12,624 bases of DNA from Flavobacteriaceae bacterium (GCA_002713705.1 PAUJ01000037.1:3244-15867); one strand, 5' to 3'. Counted from the first letter of the stretch, positions 1 to 8,366 are shown. Numbers and translations are program-made. Notes: generated from the letters alone by a model not told the origin.

Positions 1-2469
1 AATATACTTAAAAGCCAGAATACAATAAAATATGCTGGATATATTGAGTCAGATTATTCTAAAATAAATCTACATACAACGGGTCTTTTTAGAGAAATTG
101 ATCAGATTAAAAATCAACAAATTGGTGAAACAATAGAAGGTTCAATAATACGCCTAAAGGATATAGCTACAGTAGAAAGGAAAAAGCAAGATCCAACTAA
201 ATATATTCGCGTAAATGGTAAAGAAAGCAATACCATGCTACTATCTTTACAAGCGCAAAGTGGTTATAATATTGTTGATTATGGTAAGGAAGTAGATAGG
301 GTAATTGCAGAATCTAAGAAATTACTTCCTTCTGATTTAAATATTACCATAATTAATAACCAGCCTGAAACTGTAAAAGAAGCAGTTGACGATTTTTTAA
401 GAGAATTTATAATAGCTGTAGTTGCAGTAATCATGGTAATAATGATATTATTGCCATTTAGAGTAGCTATGATTGCATCTTTTGCAATACCTATTTCAGT
501 TGGTATGACGTTTTCATTTTTAAATCTTTTTGGTTTTGAATTACAGCAAGTATCATTAGCAGCATTGATTGTTGTTTTAGGAATGGTAGTTGATGACGCG
601 GTAGTAGTGATAGACAATTACATATCAAAGCTAGATGCAGGAATGAAAAGGTTTGATGCTGCATGGAAAGCGGCTTCTGAATTTTCCATGCCTATGATTT
701 CTTCTGCTTTAACAATTATAGCAGCATTTTTACCTTTAATTTTTCTTTTAACTGGAGATACAGGAGAATTTATATATTCACTTCCAATAACCATTGCAAT
801 AGCAACCACATGCTCTTTAATAGTAGCGTTTTTCCTTACTCCATTTCTAGCTTTTCTTTTTATTAAAAAGGGACTTAAAAAAGATGAAAAGGAAGAAGAA
901 AACAAAAAAAAGAAGTTTTCCTTGCTTAATTTTATTCAAAAGTACTTTGATAGGTTGATAAACTTCTCAATGAAATATAAAAAAATAACTCTTTTTATTG
1001 GTCTTGCAATAATAATTCTAGGAGTGTTTTTTATGAAGTTTCCTAAGCAGAATTTCTTTCCAAATGCGCAGAGAAGTCAATTTGTTATTCAGGTCATTGA
1101 ACCTATGGACACTAAACTTGAGATTACAAATAGAGATGTTAAAAGGATTGAAGAAATTCTAAAGAAAGATTCGTTAATATCATCATTTTCAACCTATGTA
1201 GGAACATCCGCACCAAGAGTTTATTACAGTTTTTCTCCTGTTTTTCCGGAAGAAAGTTATGGAATGATACTCGTAAATACTGAAAACACAGAACAAACAG
1301 TGTCATTATCGGCTAAATATCGAGCTACTCTACAAAATATTCTACCTAATGCTCAGGTAGATGTGATGGAGTTTTCTCAGGGGGTTCCTGTTATATCAGC
1401 CGTTGAAGTTAGAATTTCTGGAGATAATCACAATGAGCTCAAAAGAATTGGAGAAAGCGTAAAGAAAGTGATGAGAAATACGGAAGGAACTAGACTTGTT
1501 GTAGAAGATTTTAAGAATAACTTTTTTATTGATGTTAATGTAAATGAAATAATTGCGAATCAAACAGGTTATACTACAGAAATAATTGCAGATCTGCTAG
1601 CATCTGGTTTCTATGGCGCACCATTGTCAACTTTTTGGGAAGGAGACGATCCCATACCCATAACATTTATGTTTGATGAAAAGTCCAGAGAAAACTATAA
1701 TGATATTATTAATACATACCTCGGTTCGCCAATTACAGGGCAATATAATACCTTAAGAACAATGGCAGAAATAACTCCAAAATGGCAATTTGGTATGTTG
1801 ACTAGGAGAAATGGAATTCCTACTTTAACAGTAGGTACTAAATTTAAAAATGGATATTTATCTGCAGATATTCAGGATGCAATAGAACCAGCCATAGATA
1901 CTATTCATTTAAAACCTGGTTACCAAATGGAGTATGGTGGTGTCGTTGAAAATAAAAACAAAACCTTTGGAGAAATGGTAAAGGCGTTAATAATAAGCAT
2001 AGTAATTATTTTTATTATTTTACTATTTGTTTTTAAAGACATCAAGCGACCTTTGATCATAATGATTTCAATACCTTTAACATTATTTGGGTCAATGCTT
2101 GGTCTTATAGTCACTGGCAATGTATTTAGTTTTACTGCTTTTGTAGGTTTAATTGCATTGTGCGGAATTGTTATACGAAATGGAGTTATAATGGTAGAAT
2201 ATAGTGATGAACTTTTTGAAACTGAAGGTTTATCTAGAAATGATGCTGCAACTGAATCTGCCAAAAGAAGATTGAGACCAATATTTTTAACTACGATGGC
2301 TGCAGCCATAGGAGTAGTTCCAATGATCGTAATGAAAGACCCAATGTGGGCTCCACTAGCTAGTGTTTTTGCATTTGGAATAGTATTTTCAATGGTCATT
2401 AATTTTATGGTTTTACCAGTATTTTACGCATGGTTTATAAAATCATCAAAAAGTATTGAAAATAAATAA
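1..2469 (+). CDS. RND-family (HAE1-like) efflux pump inner-membrane subunit, 5' end cut by the window edge
   Basis: The reading frame is open from base 1 to the TAA at 2467-2469, giving 822 residues. Family members are usually about 1,000-1,050, so roughly the first 200 residues (TM1 and part of the porter domain) lie outside the window. The product is a proton-driven inner-membrane pump that passes drugs or other amphiphiles to an outer-membrane channel. The TM4 relay motif GMVVDDAVVVIDNY is at 580-621, with the Asp pair at 592-597. Helix blocks lie near 400-560, 690-850, 985-1035, 1980-2100 and 2110-2440, the usual 12-TM RND plan. A Lys/Glu-rich cytoplasmic linker lies near 865-915, between the two halves. 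In TM10 the lysine of AcrB (K940) is replaced by Arg in VIRNGVIMVEY (Arg codon 2176-2178). A TolC-like gene follows 10 nt later. The substrate cannot be told from the sequence. Confidence 0.96.
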   Translation, partial: NILKSQNTIKYAGYIESDYSKINLHTTGLFREIDQIKNQQIGETIEGSIIRLKDIATVERKKQDPTKYIRVNGKESNTMLLSLQAQSGYNIVDYGKEVDRVIAESKKLLPSDLNITIINNQPETVKEAVDDFLREFIIAVVAVIMVIMILLPFRVAMIASFAIPISVGMTFSFLNLFGFELQQVSLAALIVVLGMVVDDAVVVIDNYISKLDAGMKRFDAAWKAASEFSMPMISSALTIIAAFLPLIFLLTGDTGEFIYSLPITIAIATTCSLIVAFFLTPFLAFLFIKKGLKKDEKEEENKKKKFSLLNFIQKYFDRLINFSMKYKKITLFIGLAIIILGVFFMKFPKQNFFPNAQRSQFVIQVIEPMDTKLEITNRDVKRIEEILKKDSLISSFSTYVGTSAPRVYYSFSPVFPEESYGMILVNTENTEQTVSLSAKYRATLQNILPNAQVDVMEFSQGVPVISAVEVRISGDNHNELKRIGESVKKVMRNTEGTRLVVEDFKNNFFIDVNVNEIIANQTGYTTEIIADLLASGFYGAPLSTFWEGDDPIPITFMFDEKSRENYNDIINTYLGSPITGQYNTLRTMAEITPKWQFGMLTRRNGIPTLTVGTKFKNGYLSADIQDAIEPAIDTIHLKPGYQMEYGGVVENKNKTFGEMVKALIISIVIIFIILLFVFKDIKRPLIIMISIPLTLFGSMLGLIVTGNVFSFTAFVGLIALCGIVIRNGVIMVEYSDELFETEGLSRNDAATESAKRRLRPIFLTTMAAAIGVVPMIVMKDPMWAPLASVFAFGIVFSMVINFMVLPVFYAWFIKSSKSIENK

Positions 2470-2479
2470 GACACTCTCT

Positions 2480-3850
2480 ATGAATCGAATTTTGAAAATA
2501 TATTTACTAATTATCTTTTTTAGTTTTTCTGCAAATCTAACTTCCCAAGTAATTGGTAAATTAACGCTGGAAGAAGCATTAGAAATGGCTCTTAATGAAA
2601 ATAAACTAATAAAAATATCTCAACAACGCATCCTAGGTAGTGAGGGAAAGCTCAGTGAAATGAAAAGTAATTATTTTCCCAGAATTGAAATACAAAGTGT
2701 TGGCGCATACAATAGTGATCCAAATCTATATATTAATAAGGGGGAATTAAATGGATTATACGATGAACTTGTAGATGATGAAGTTATTGATGATTGGTTA
2801 ATCGATAACTATCCCCTTCCCTCAAGGCAAATAACCTTTTTAGGAGCTAATGATTTTGTAGTAAAATCAAATGCTGCTATTTATCAACCTATAACTCAGC
2901 TAACATCAATTAATACAGGTAGGAAAGTTGCAGAGTTAGATGTTGAAATAAGTAAATTACAATTTGATGGTGTAAAATCAAAAATAAAACTTGGTGTAAA
3001 AGAATTGTTTTACGGAATCCTGATTCAGGATGCAAAAGTTAATGAAGCGCTGCAAGAAGTTGAATATAAAAAATCTGAATATCAAGATGCTAATAATGCT
3101 TATGAAGCAGGAGAGTTATTATACCTCTATGTTACCTCTGCCAAAGCAGAGGTTTTTGAAGCAGCACAAGATTTATTATATGAAGAGAATCTAAAAGACC
3201 AATACATCTCCTCTTTTAACCAGTTAATAGGCGCTCAATATTCTTATCAACCAGATTTGGAATTACCTATTTTAGAATTTAAACCTGTTGGAGAAATACA
3301 AGAATATTATACACAAGGTTCTGAGAAAAATTATGAACTAAAAATTGCACTTGCAGACCTTGATAAGTCGGAATTGGGAATCACAGCTGCCAAGAAAGCA
3401 TTCATACCAGAGTTGTCCTTTTTTGCCCAGTATTATTATAATTATGGAATACCCTTATATGCAAATCAATATTTACTTATGGGACTGAATTTCCAATGGA
3501 CTTTAATTGATTTTGGTGAACGCTCATCTATAGTAAAACAAAGAAATGCTATCTACAATGAAGCTTTGGATAACCTAGAATACAAAAAAATTACATTACA
3601 AGGGGAAATACAACAGGCCTATAAAAATATCAAGTATGCCGAATCTTTAATATTAACAGCTAAAAAGGCATACGAAGCAAGAGAAGAAGAGCTTATTCTT
3701 ACCATAAATGCTGTTGAAGCTGGAGAAGAATTATCGTCAATGATGTTTAAAGCAAAGGCAGATATGTCCGGGGCAAAAGCGGATCAACTAGCTGCAGAAT
3801 TAAACTATCAAATAGCAGTGGCTAAATTAAATAGTTTGGTAGGTGAATAA
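2480..3850 (+). CDS. TolC-like outer-membrane efflux channel protein
   Basis: The product is 456 residues, a normal length for an outer-membrane efflux protein. It would form the trimeric beta-barrel and periplasmic tunnel of the pump encoded just upstream. The N-terminus has a signal peptide (MNRILKI, then a hydrophobic stretch, cleavage probably after about residue 23), followed by the typical opening KLTLEEALEMALNENK. Long Ala/Glu/Lys-rich helices occur in two halves, as in the duplicated OEP fold, including the end segment with AGEELSSMMFKAKADM. I chose the ATG at 2480 because it gives a clean signal peptide and starts 10 nt after the RND stop. An in-frame TTG at 2456 would add eight residues and overlap the pump gene. 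The gene is almost certainly co-transcribed with the pump. Confidence 0.92.
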   Translation: MNRILKIYLLIIFFSFSANLTSQVIGKLTLEEALEMALNENKLIKISQQRILGSEGKLSEMKSNYFPRIEIQSVGAYNSDPNLYINKGELNGLYDELVDDEVIDDWLIDNYPLPSRQITFLGANDFVVKSNAAIYQPITQLTSINTGRKVAELDVEISKLQFDGVKSKIKLGVKELFYGILIQDAKVNEALQEVEYKKSEYQDANNAYEAGELLYLYVTSAKAEVFEAAQDLLYEENLKDQYISSFNQLIGAQYSYQPDLELPILEFKPVGEIQEYYTQGSEKNYELKIALADLDKSELGITAAKKAFIPELSFFAQYYYNYGIPLYANQYLLMGLNFQWTLIDFGERSSIVKQRNAIYNEALDNLEYKKITLQGEIQQAYKNIKYAESLILTAKKAYEAREEELILTINAVEAGEELSSMMFKAKADMSGAKADQLAAELNYQIAVAKLNSLVGE

Positions 3851-3903
3851 GAGTTGGTTATTTATATTAAAGACAGATTAGCATTAATAATAAGAATTCG
3901 TAA

Positions 3904-4497
3904 ATGAATTACCTTGCTCATATTTACCTTTCCAACGATAATAAAGAGATTACTATTGGTAACTTTATTGCAGATGGGATAAAAGGTAAAAAATACACTG
4001 AATTTCCAAAAGAAATTCAAAAAGGAATTTTATTGCACAGAGAAATTGATAGTTTTACAGACTTCCATCCTACTGTTAGATTAAGTACTAAAAGATTACA
4101 CAAAATTTATGGTCATTACAGCGGGGTTATTGTTGACATTTTATATGATCATTTTTTAGCAAAAAACTGGAATAATTATCACGAGCAATCTTTAGAAGTC
4201 TACATTGAAAATTTCTATGAATTATTGCGTAATAATTTTAATATCTTAACACCAAAAATTAAAAGAATGATGCCCTACATGATTAAGGAAAATTGGCTTC
4301 TTAGTTATGCGACAGTCGATGGAATTAGTAAAATATTAGTAAAAATGAACACACGCACCAATAATACCTCTAAAATGAATTTTGCAGTTTTGGAATTAGT
4401 AGAATATTACGAAGAATTTGAAAATGAATTCACCTCTTTTTTTGAAGAATTAAGAATTTTTTCTAATCATAAAATATTAGAATTAAAAAATTTATGA
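3904..4497 (+). CDS. acpH: Acyl carrier protein phosphodiesterase family protein (AcpH/DUF479)
   Basis: The product is 197 residues, close to E. coli AcpH (193). The characterised enzyme removes the 4'-phosphopantetheine arm from holo-ACP, giving apo-ACP, and is a metal-dependent relative of HD-type phosphohydrolases. The start is supported by the family-typical MNYLAHIYLS. Conserved blocks are GNFIADGIKG with Asp24, LLHREIDSFTDFHP with His45 and Asp49, and VDILYDHFLAKNW with Asp78, Asp82 and His83. These match the metal and active-site blocks of the family. The gene lies 53 nt after the TolC-like gene and overlaps ggt by ATGA, so it is translationally coupled to ggt. Family membership is secure. 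ACP as the real substrate in this organism is inferred by homology only. Confidence 0.9.
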   Translation: MNYLAHIYLSNDNKEITIGNFIADGIKGKKYTEFPKEIQKGILLHREIDSFTDFHPTVRLSTKRLHKIYGHYSGVIVDILYDHFLAKNWNNYHEQSLEVYIENFYELLRNNFNILTPKIKRMMPYMIKENWLLSYATVDGISKILVKMNTRTNNTSKMNFAVLELVEYYEEFENEFTSFFEELRIFSNHKILELKNL

Positions 4498-6215
4498 AAA
4501 AATTAATTATCCTATTACTAACCATACTTATATTTTCTTGCAAACAAGAAAATAAAAAAATAGCAGTTGAACAAAATTTAACTTTAGAAAAAGATAAAAA
4601 AGAAAGTGTTATTGTAGATAGTGCAATGGTCGTTTCTGCCAAAGAAGAAGCTTCAAAAATTGGAATCCAAATACTTAAAAAGGGCGGGAATGCTTTTGAT
4701 GCTATGGTTGCAACTGAACTTGCCTTAGCAGTTTCATTTCCAGTAGCTGGAAATATTGCTGGTGGAGGATTTATGATATACAGAACAAAAGAGGGAGAAA
4801 TCGGAGCACTTGATTATAGAGAAAAAGCTCCAATCCGTTCTTCTAGAAATATGTATTTAGATGAAAACGGTGATTTTACATCCAATAAAAGTAAAGTAGG
4901 TGCCCTAGCAGTAGGAGTTCCAGGAACCATTGCTGGTATTTTTGCTGTTCACAAAAAATTGGGGTCTTTACCCATTGAACAAATTATAGCACCCGTTATA
5001 GCATTAGCTGTCAATGGATATCTTGTTACTGAACAACAAGCAAAGAGGATTACTTATTTTAAAGAGTCTTTTCTTAAGACAAATAATAGTGAATCGTTAT
5101 ACACAAAAGAATACAAAACTGGAGATACCATAAAAAATATAGCCTTAGCAAATACCTTGAAAAGGATTTCAGAAAATGGTAGATCTGAATTTTATCAAGG
5201 AGAAACCGGAAAAGCTATGGTACATTTTTTACAATCTAAAAATGGGATTATAACTATGGATGATTTAAATGCGTATGAAGCAGAATGGAGAACTCCTATT
5301 GTTTTTAGTTATAAAGATTTGAGAATTATTTCCATGTCTCCTCCTTCAAGTGGCGGTATCTGTTTAGCTCAAATATTGAAGTTTATTGAACCTTATCCAA
5401 TAAAGTCTTATGGACATAATAGCACCAAAACAATTCAAGTTTTAACAGAAGCTGAGCGAAGAGCCTATGCAGATAGAAGTTTTTTTTTAGGAGATCCTGA
5501 TTTTATTGATATACCTGTGGATGAATTGATAAGTGATCGATATTTAAAAGTTCGAATGGATAATTTTTCTTTTGATAAAGCTACATCTTCGGATAGTTTG
5601 AGTTATGGAATGATTCCCGGATTTGAGAGTGATGAAACAACACATTATTCAATTGTAGATAACTTTGGGAATGCAATTGCTGTAACCACAACATTAAATG
5701 CTGCCTATGGCTCTAAGCTTTATTCCAATAAACTAGGTTTTTTTTTTAATAATGAAATGGATGATTTTAGTTCAAAACCAGGAGAACCGAATATGTATGG
5801 ATTAATAGGAGGAAAAGCGAATGCTATCGAACCTCAAAAAAGGATGCTGAGTTCTATGACACCGACCATTGTTGAAAAAAATGGAACGTTTTGGATGACA
5901 TTAGGCACTCCAGGAGGATCAACCATAATAACTTCAGTATTACAAACTATTTTAAACGTCTATGAATTTGATATGAATATGCAGCAAGCTGTAGATGCAC
6001 CAAGATTTCATCATCAATGGTTACCAGATATTATTAGATTTGAACCTAATTCTTTTCCAAAAGATTCTTTAAATTACTTAAGAACAAAGGGTTACCAAGT
6101 AATGGAAAACAATTCAATTATTCTTGGAAAAGTTGATGGTATTAGGATATTACCCGATGGAAAACTAGAAGGAGGAGCTGATCATAGAGGTGATGATACC
6201 GCTATAGGTTACTAA
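4494..6215 (+). CDS. ggt: Gamma-glutamyltransferase (glutathione hydrolase), predicted lipoprotein
   Basis: This is an Ntn-hydrolase that cleaves the gamma-glutamyl bond of glutathione and related compounds outside the cytoplasm. It is made as a proenzyme (573 residues) that cuts itself before a catalytic threonine. That residue is Thr382 in DETTHYSIVD, giving a small subunit of 192 residues, as in E. coli. Other recognisable sites are the substrate Arg109 (DYREKAP), PPSSGG, Asp423-Asp424 (NNEMDDFS) with the lid loop after it (about 429-440), Ser453-Ser454 (MLSSMTPT) and Gly474-Gly475 (LGTPGGS). The N-terminus MKKLIILLLTILIFSC is a lipoprotein signal with acceptor Cys16, so the enzyme should be membrane-anchored, not freely periplasmic as in E. 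coli. The start ATG overlaps the acpH stop. Two long poly-T runs lie in the coding region (9 T at 5480-5488, 10 T at 5738-5747). Confidence 0.96.
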   Translation: MKKLIILLLTILIFSCKQENKKIAVEQNLTLEKDKKESVIVDSAMVVSAKEEASKIGIQILKKGGNAFDAMVATELALAVSFPVAGNIAGGGFMIYRTKEGEIGALDYREKAPIRSSRNMYLDENGDFTSNKSKVGALAVGVPGTIAGIFAVHKKLGSLPIEQIIAPVIALAVNGYLVTEQQAKRITYFKESFLKTNNSESLYTKEYKTGDTIKNIALANTLKRISENGRSEFYQGETGKAMVHFLQSKNGIITMDDLNAYEAEWRTPIVFSYKDLRIISMSPPSSGGICLAQILKFIEPYPIKSYGHNSTKTIQVLTEAERRAYADRSFFLGDPDFIDIPVDELISDRYLKVRMDNFSFDKATSSDSLSYGMIPGFESDETTHYSIVDNFGNAIAVTTTLNAAYGSKLYSNKLGFFFNNEMDDFSSKPGEPNMYGLIGGKANAIEPQKRMLSSMTPTIVEKNGTFWMTLGTPGGSTIITSVLQTILNVYEFDMNMQQAVDAPRFHHQWLPDIIRFEPNSFPKDSLNYLRTKGYQVMENNSIILGKVDGIRILPDGKLEGGADHRGDDTAIGY

Positions 6216-6268
6216 TATTAAATGCTTTACACTCTTACACTGTATATTTAAAATTTAATTTACATCAA

Positions 6269-6294
6269 ATTATTATATAAATAATGGTTTTTTT
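6269..6294 (+). terminator. Possible weak intrinsic terminator after ggt
   Basis: A 6-bp stem (ATTATT at 6269-6274, AATAAT at 6280-6285, 5-nt loop) is followed by GG and a run of seven T (6288-6294), 54 nt after the ggt stop. The stem is pure A/T and would be weak, so this is a candidate only. Confidence 0.35.
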
Positions 6295-6307
6295 ATAGGA
6301 ATTTACC

Positions 6308-6315
6308 TACTTTTG
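6308..6315 (+). promoter_or_regulatory. Bacteroidota-type -7 box upstream of the unknown membrane protein gene
   Basis: TACTTTTG is an exact match to the Bacteroidota -7 consensus TAnnTTTG, and the flanking GCA is common in flavobacterial promoters. No clear TTTG -33 box sits at the usual 17-23 nt upstream; a T run at 6288-6294 occupies that zone. The predicted start of transcription is near 6321, giving a leader of about 70 nt before the ATG at 6391. Confidence 0.55.
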
Positions 6316-6343
6316 CATTTGTGACCAATATTACAAATAAGAA

Positions 6344-6376
6344 TTAATGGTTTAATTTTAAATTAATTACCATTAA
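6344..6376 (+). promoter_or_regulatory. Stable inverted repeat in the predicted 5' leader of the membrane protein gene
   Basis: The outer arms TTAATGGT (6344-6351) and ACCATTAA (6369-6376) pair perfectly over 8 bp. The inner arms TTAATT (6352-6357) and AATTAA (6361-6366) add 6 bp around a 3-nt loop, with a TT bulge at 6367-6368. The hairpin ends 14 nt before the start codon, next to a purine-rich AAAGGA (6382-6387). It could control translation or mRNA decay, or be a protein-binding palindrome. TTTT follows at 6378-6381, so a terminator role is also possible. Confidence 0.5.
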
Positions 6377-6390
6377 CTTTTAAAGGACAA

Positions 6391-7404
6391 ATGAGAGAAA
6401 ACTCTTTCTTTAAGTATTTAAATACACTAATACCACTAGTCTTTAGTGGTCTTCTTTGTATTGCCTTAGTTTTTATTTTATGGCAAAAAACTAATACTGA
6501 CCAATTATTTATTGATACTTTATCAAACATTATTACTATTTTTATAAGTATAAGTGGCTTTTTAGCTGCATTCATTATGGTTTATTTAGCTTCTTCAGCT
6601 CTTGGATTAAAGAAAAATAGAGTACAAGTAGTAGATAACTTAAGTCAAATAACTCAAAAAATGCATAATTTTAGAGAAATAGTAAATTTATTACTACAAT
6701 CTAAAATTTGGCTACCTGGATTAAAAGAATATATAGATAATGATTTTGAAGCACTTAATTTTTTCGAAGTAAAAGAATTCTACAAAGGAAAGTCTAAGTT
6801 AGCGATAGAGTTTCTTCAAGAAAGCCATCATTTTGGAGATACTGAAAATCTTTATCTTGAATTAAAGTCATTATTGATGTTAAGACCTAAGGATCGTAAA
6901 ATACCAAAAAATATTATCTATCCAAAAATTTATGATAAAGCCATCATAAAAAAATGGCTAGAACATAAATGTGGTTCTGGTCTTTTATATTACTTTGGAT
7001 ATAAGTTTGGTATTTATAAAGAAACACTTGATATAGAATCTGTTTTTAAAAGGCATCAAGATAAAATTATATCATTAGCAAATTCAATCGACCCAGAAGT
7101 CTTTGAGGATTCTTCTTTTAATGAAGTTTTTCTTTCAAAGTTAGGAGATCATATGTCAAATAATATAATTCCTAAATTATTTCAACTTCAAGAGGATGTA
7201 GACACTAAAATGCCAAGAATATTACATTATTTATATTTTATTTTTCTGTTTTTAGTAATGTTCGGAATTTTACTACCCCTAAGCTTTTTAATATTTAATT
7301 TACCGGTATTATTACTTATTGTTAGTTATGCTTCAATAATTAGTATTATTTTCTTTTTAACAACTACTTTTTACCAGTTCTTAACCAAAGAAATAAATTC
7401 TTAA
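6391..7404 (+). CDS. Unrecognised four-helix membrane protein with a large central soluble domain
   Basis: I do not recognise the family of this 337-residue protein. Two hydrophobic helices lie at the N-terminus (about residues 11-31 and 45-69) and two at the C-terminus (about 279-300 and 304-327). They flank a hydrophilic, mostly helical segment of about 200 residues (72-275). LKKNR right after TM2 suggests by the positive-inside rule that the central domain faces the cytoplasm. Cys194 lies in HKCGSG; no catalytic motif is obvious. Coding status is supported by the uninterrupted length, the membrane pattern, codon usage like the neighbours (six of seven Arg codons AGA or AGG), a good -7 box and AAAGGA before the ATG. 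The next gene starts 25 nt later, so the two may be co-transcribed. The function is unknown. Confidence 0.8.
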   Translation: MRENSFFKYLNTLIPLVFSGLLCIALVFILWQKTNTDQLFIDTLSNIITIFISISGFLAAFIMVYLASSALGLKKNRVQVVDNLSQITQKMHNFREIVNLLLQSKIWLPGLKEYIDNDFEALNFFEVKEFYKGKSKLAIEFLQESHHFGDTENLYLELKSLLMLRPKDRKIPKNIIYPKIYDKAIIKKWLEHKCGSGLLYYFGYKFGIYKETLDIESVFKRHQDKIISLANSIDPEVFEDSSFNEVFLSKLGDHMSNNIIPKLFQLQEDVDTKMPRILHYLYFIFLFLVMFGILLPLSFLIFNLPVLLLIVSYASIISIIFFLTTTFYQFLTKEINS

Positions 7405-7429
7405 ACCTTACTATTTATGTTTTTGCTGT

Positions 7430-8347
7430 ATGAAACGTAAAATAAATAATACAGAACTCACAACAGCTATCCTTAAACAAATTTTCCAGGAGCGATTGGA
7501 TCTTTCTTCTACTGATCTAAATGAAGTTGCTAAATCATTTTCGAAACTCTACATTGACTATCAAGCTGATATAGTAAACAAGGTTACAATAAAGCGAGTT
7601 CCTAACACCATTTACACATGGATAGACCCACCGAACGGTCGAAGTGAGCGTGTAGTTTTATTTTTTCATGGTGGTGGTTATACAATGGGATCTATTGCTG
7701 ACCATATGCAACTAATAGCAAGTTTGGTGATTTTGTCTGGTATTTCTTTCTTGGGTATCGATTATAGACTTTGTCCACAACATCGTTTTCCTGCACCCAT
7801 AGACGATGCCGAAGCTGCCTACCGTTGGTTGATGCTGCAAGGTTACAGTCAAAAGGCCATTGGTTTTTCCGGAATATCTGCCGGAGGTTTAATCGTTACA
7901 CAGTTGATTTATCGCTGCCAGAATCAAGGTATTCAAATACCTTCGGTTGCTCTAGTTATGTCAGGACCAAAGGACTTAGATTTTGATCGTCCATCGTGTA
8001 TCTATAATTCAAAATATGACATCATAGTACCTAAACGTCTTCGTAATATCAGAAATTATTATATACCTGATCACAATGACACAAAAGCAAGTGAACTATA
8101 TCCAGCCCGACAACAATACGAAAAATATCCGAAAACGTTATTTCAGGTAGGAGATTGTGAAGTTTTACTTGATGATAGCATTGAGTTTTTCAGATTTCTT
8201 CGTCAACAAGGGCATCCTGTAAATTTACAGATCATACCGGATATGATCCATTGTGGACAAATATTTAGTGATGTTTATCCTCCAGGTGAAAAAGCGATTT
8301 TAAGTGCTGCAGAGTTCTTACAGAGTTCCCTTTCAAAAGATATGTAG
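7430..8347 (+). CDS. Alpha/beta-hydrolase of the hormone-sensitive-lipase family (esterase/lipase-like)
   Basis: This 305-residue cytoplasmic protein, with no signal peptide, should hydrolyse short-chain or small carboxylic esters. The HSL-family oxyanion-hole motif HGGGY is at residues 80-84. The nucleophile elbow GISAGG has Ser150, and DYRLCPQHRFPAPIDDAEAAY is a typical HSL block. The acid is in the GDCEVLLDD segment (Glu244 or Asp248/Asp249), and the His is His274 in DMIHCG. All parts of the triad appear intact. Composition is unusual: 13 of 16 arginine codons are CGN, whereas neighbouring genes mostly use AGA/AGG, and one 60-nt stretch (7801-7860) is 31/60 G+C. This suggests horizontal acquisition. 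It starts 25 nt after the membrane protein gene, and no good promoter is visible in that gap. The natural substrate is unknown. Confidence 0.9.
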   Translation: MKRKINNTELTTAILKQIFQERLDLSSTDLNEVAKSFSKLYIDYQADIVNKVTIKRVPNTIYTWIDPPNGRSERVVLFFHGGGYTMGSIADHMQLIASLVILSGISFLGIDYRLCPQHRFPAPIDDAEAAYRWLMLQGYSQKAIGFSGISAGGLIVTQLIYRCQNQGIQIPSVALVMSGPKDLDFDRPSCIYNSKYDIIVPKRLRNIRNYYIPDHNDTKASELYPARQQYEKYPKTLFQVGDCEVLLDDSIEFFRFLRQQGHPVNLQIIPDMIHCGQIFSDVYPPGEKAILSAAEFLQSSLSKDM

Positions 8348-8366
8348 TGATGCACTTTCAGATACT

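Noticed and set aside
1920..2399. 159-codon minus-strand open frame within the RND gene
   Set aside because: Antisense shadow of a strongly conserved membrane-protein region; its sequence is low-complexity Ile/Thr/Ser typical of such shadows.
2456..2479. TTG start giving eight extra residues on the TolC-like protein
   Set aside because: It overlaps the pump gene and puts a charged segment before an otherwise clean signal peptide; the ATG at 2480 is better.
4536..4556. Surface-export signal after the GGT lipoprotein cysteine (KQENKK)
   Set aside because: Only loosely like the reported Bacteroidota lipoprotein export signals, which feature Lys or Ser followed by paired Asp/Glu; the match is too poor to call.
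7771..7986. 71-codon open frame inside the hydrolase gene
   Set aside because: Shadow frame of a gene with clear HSL motifs; no start signal or family resemblance.
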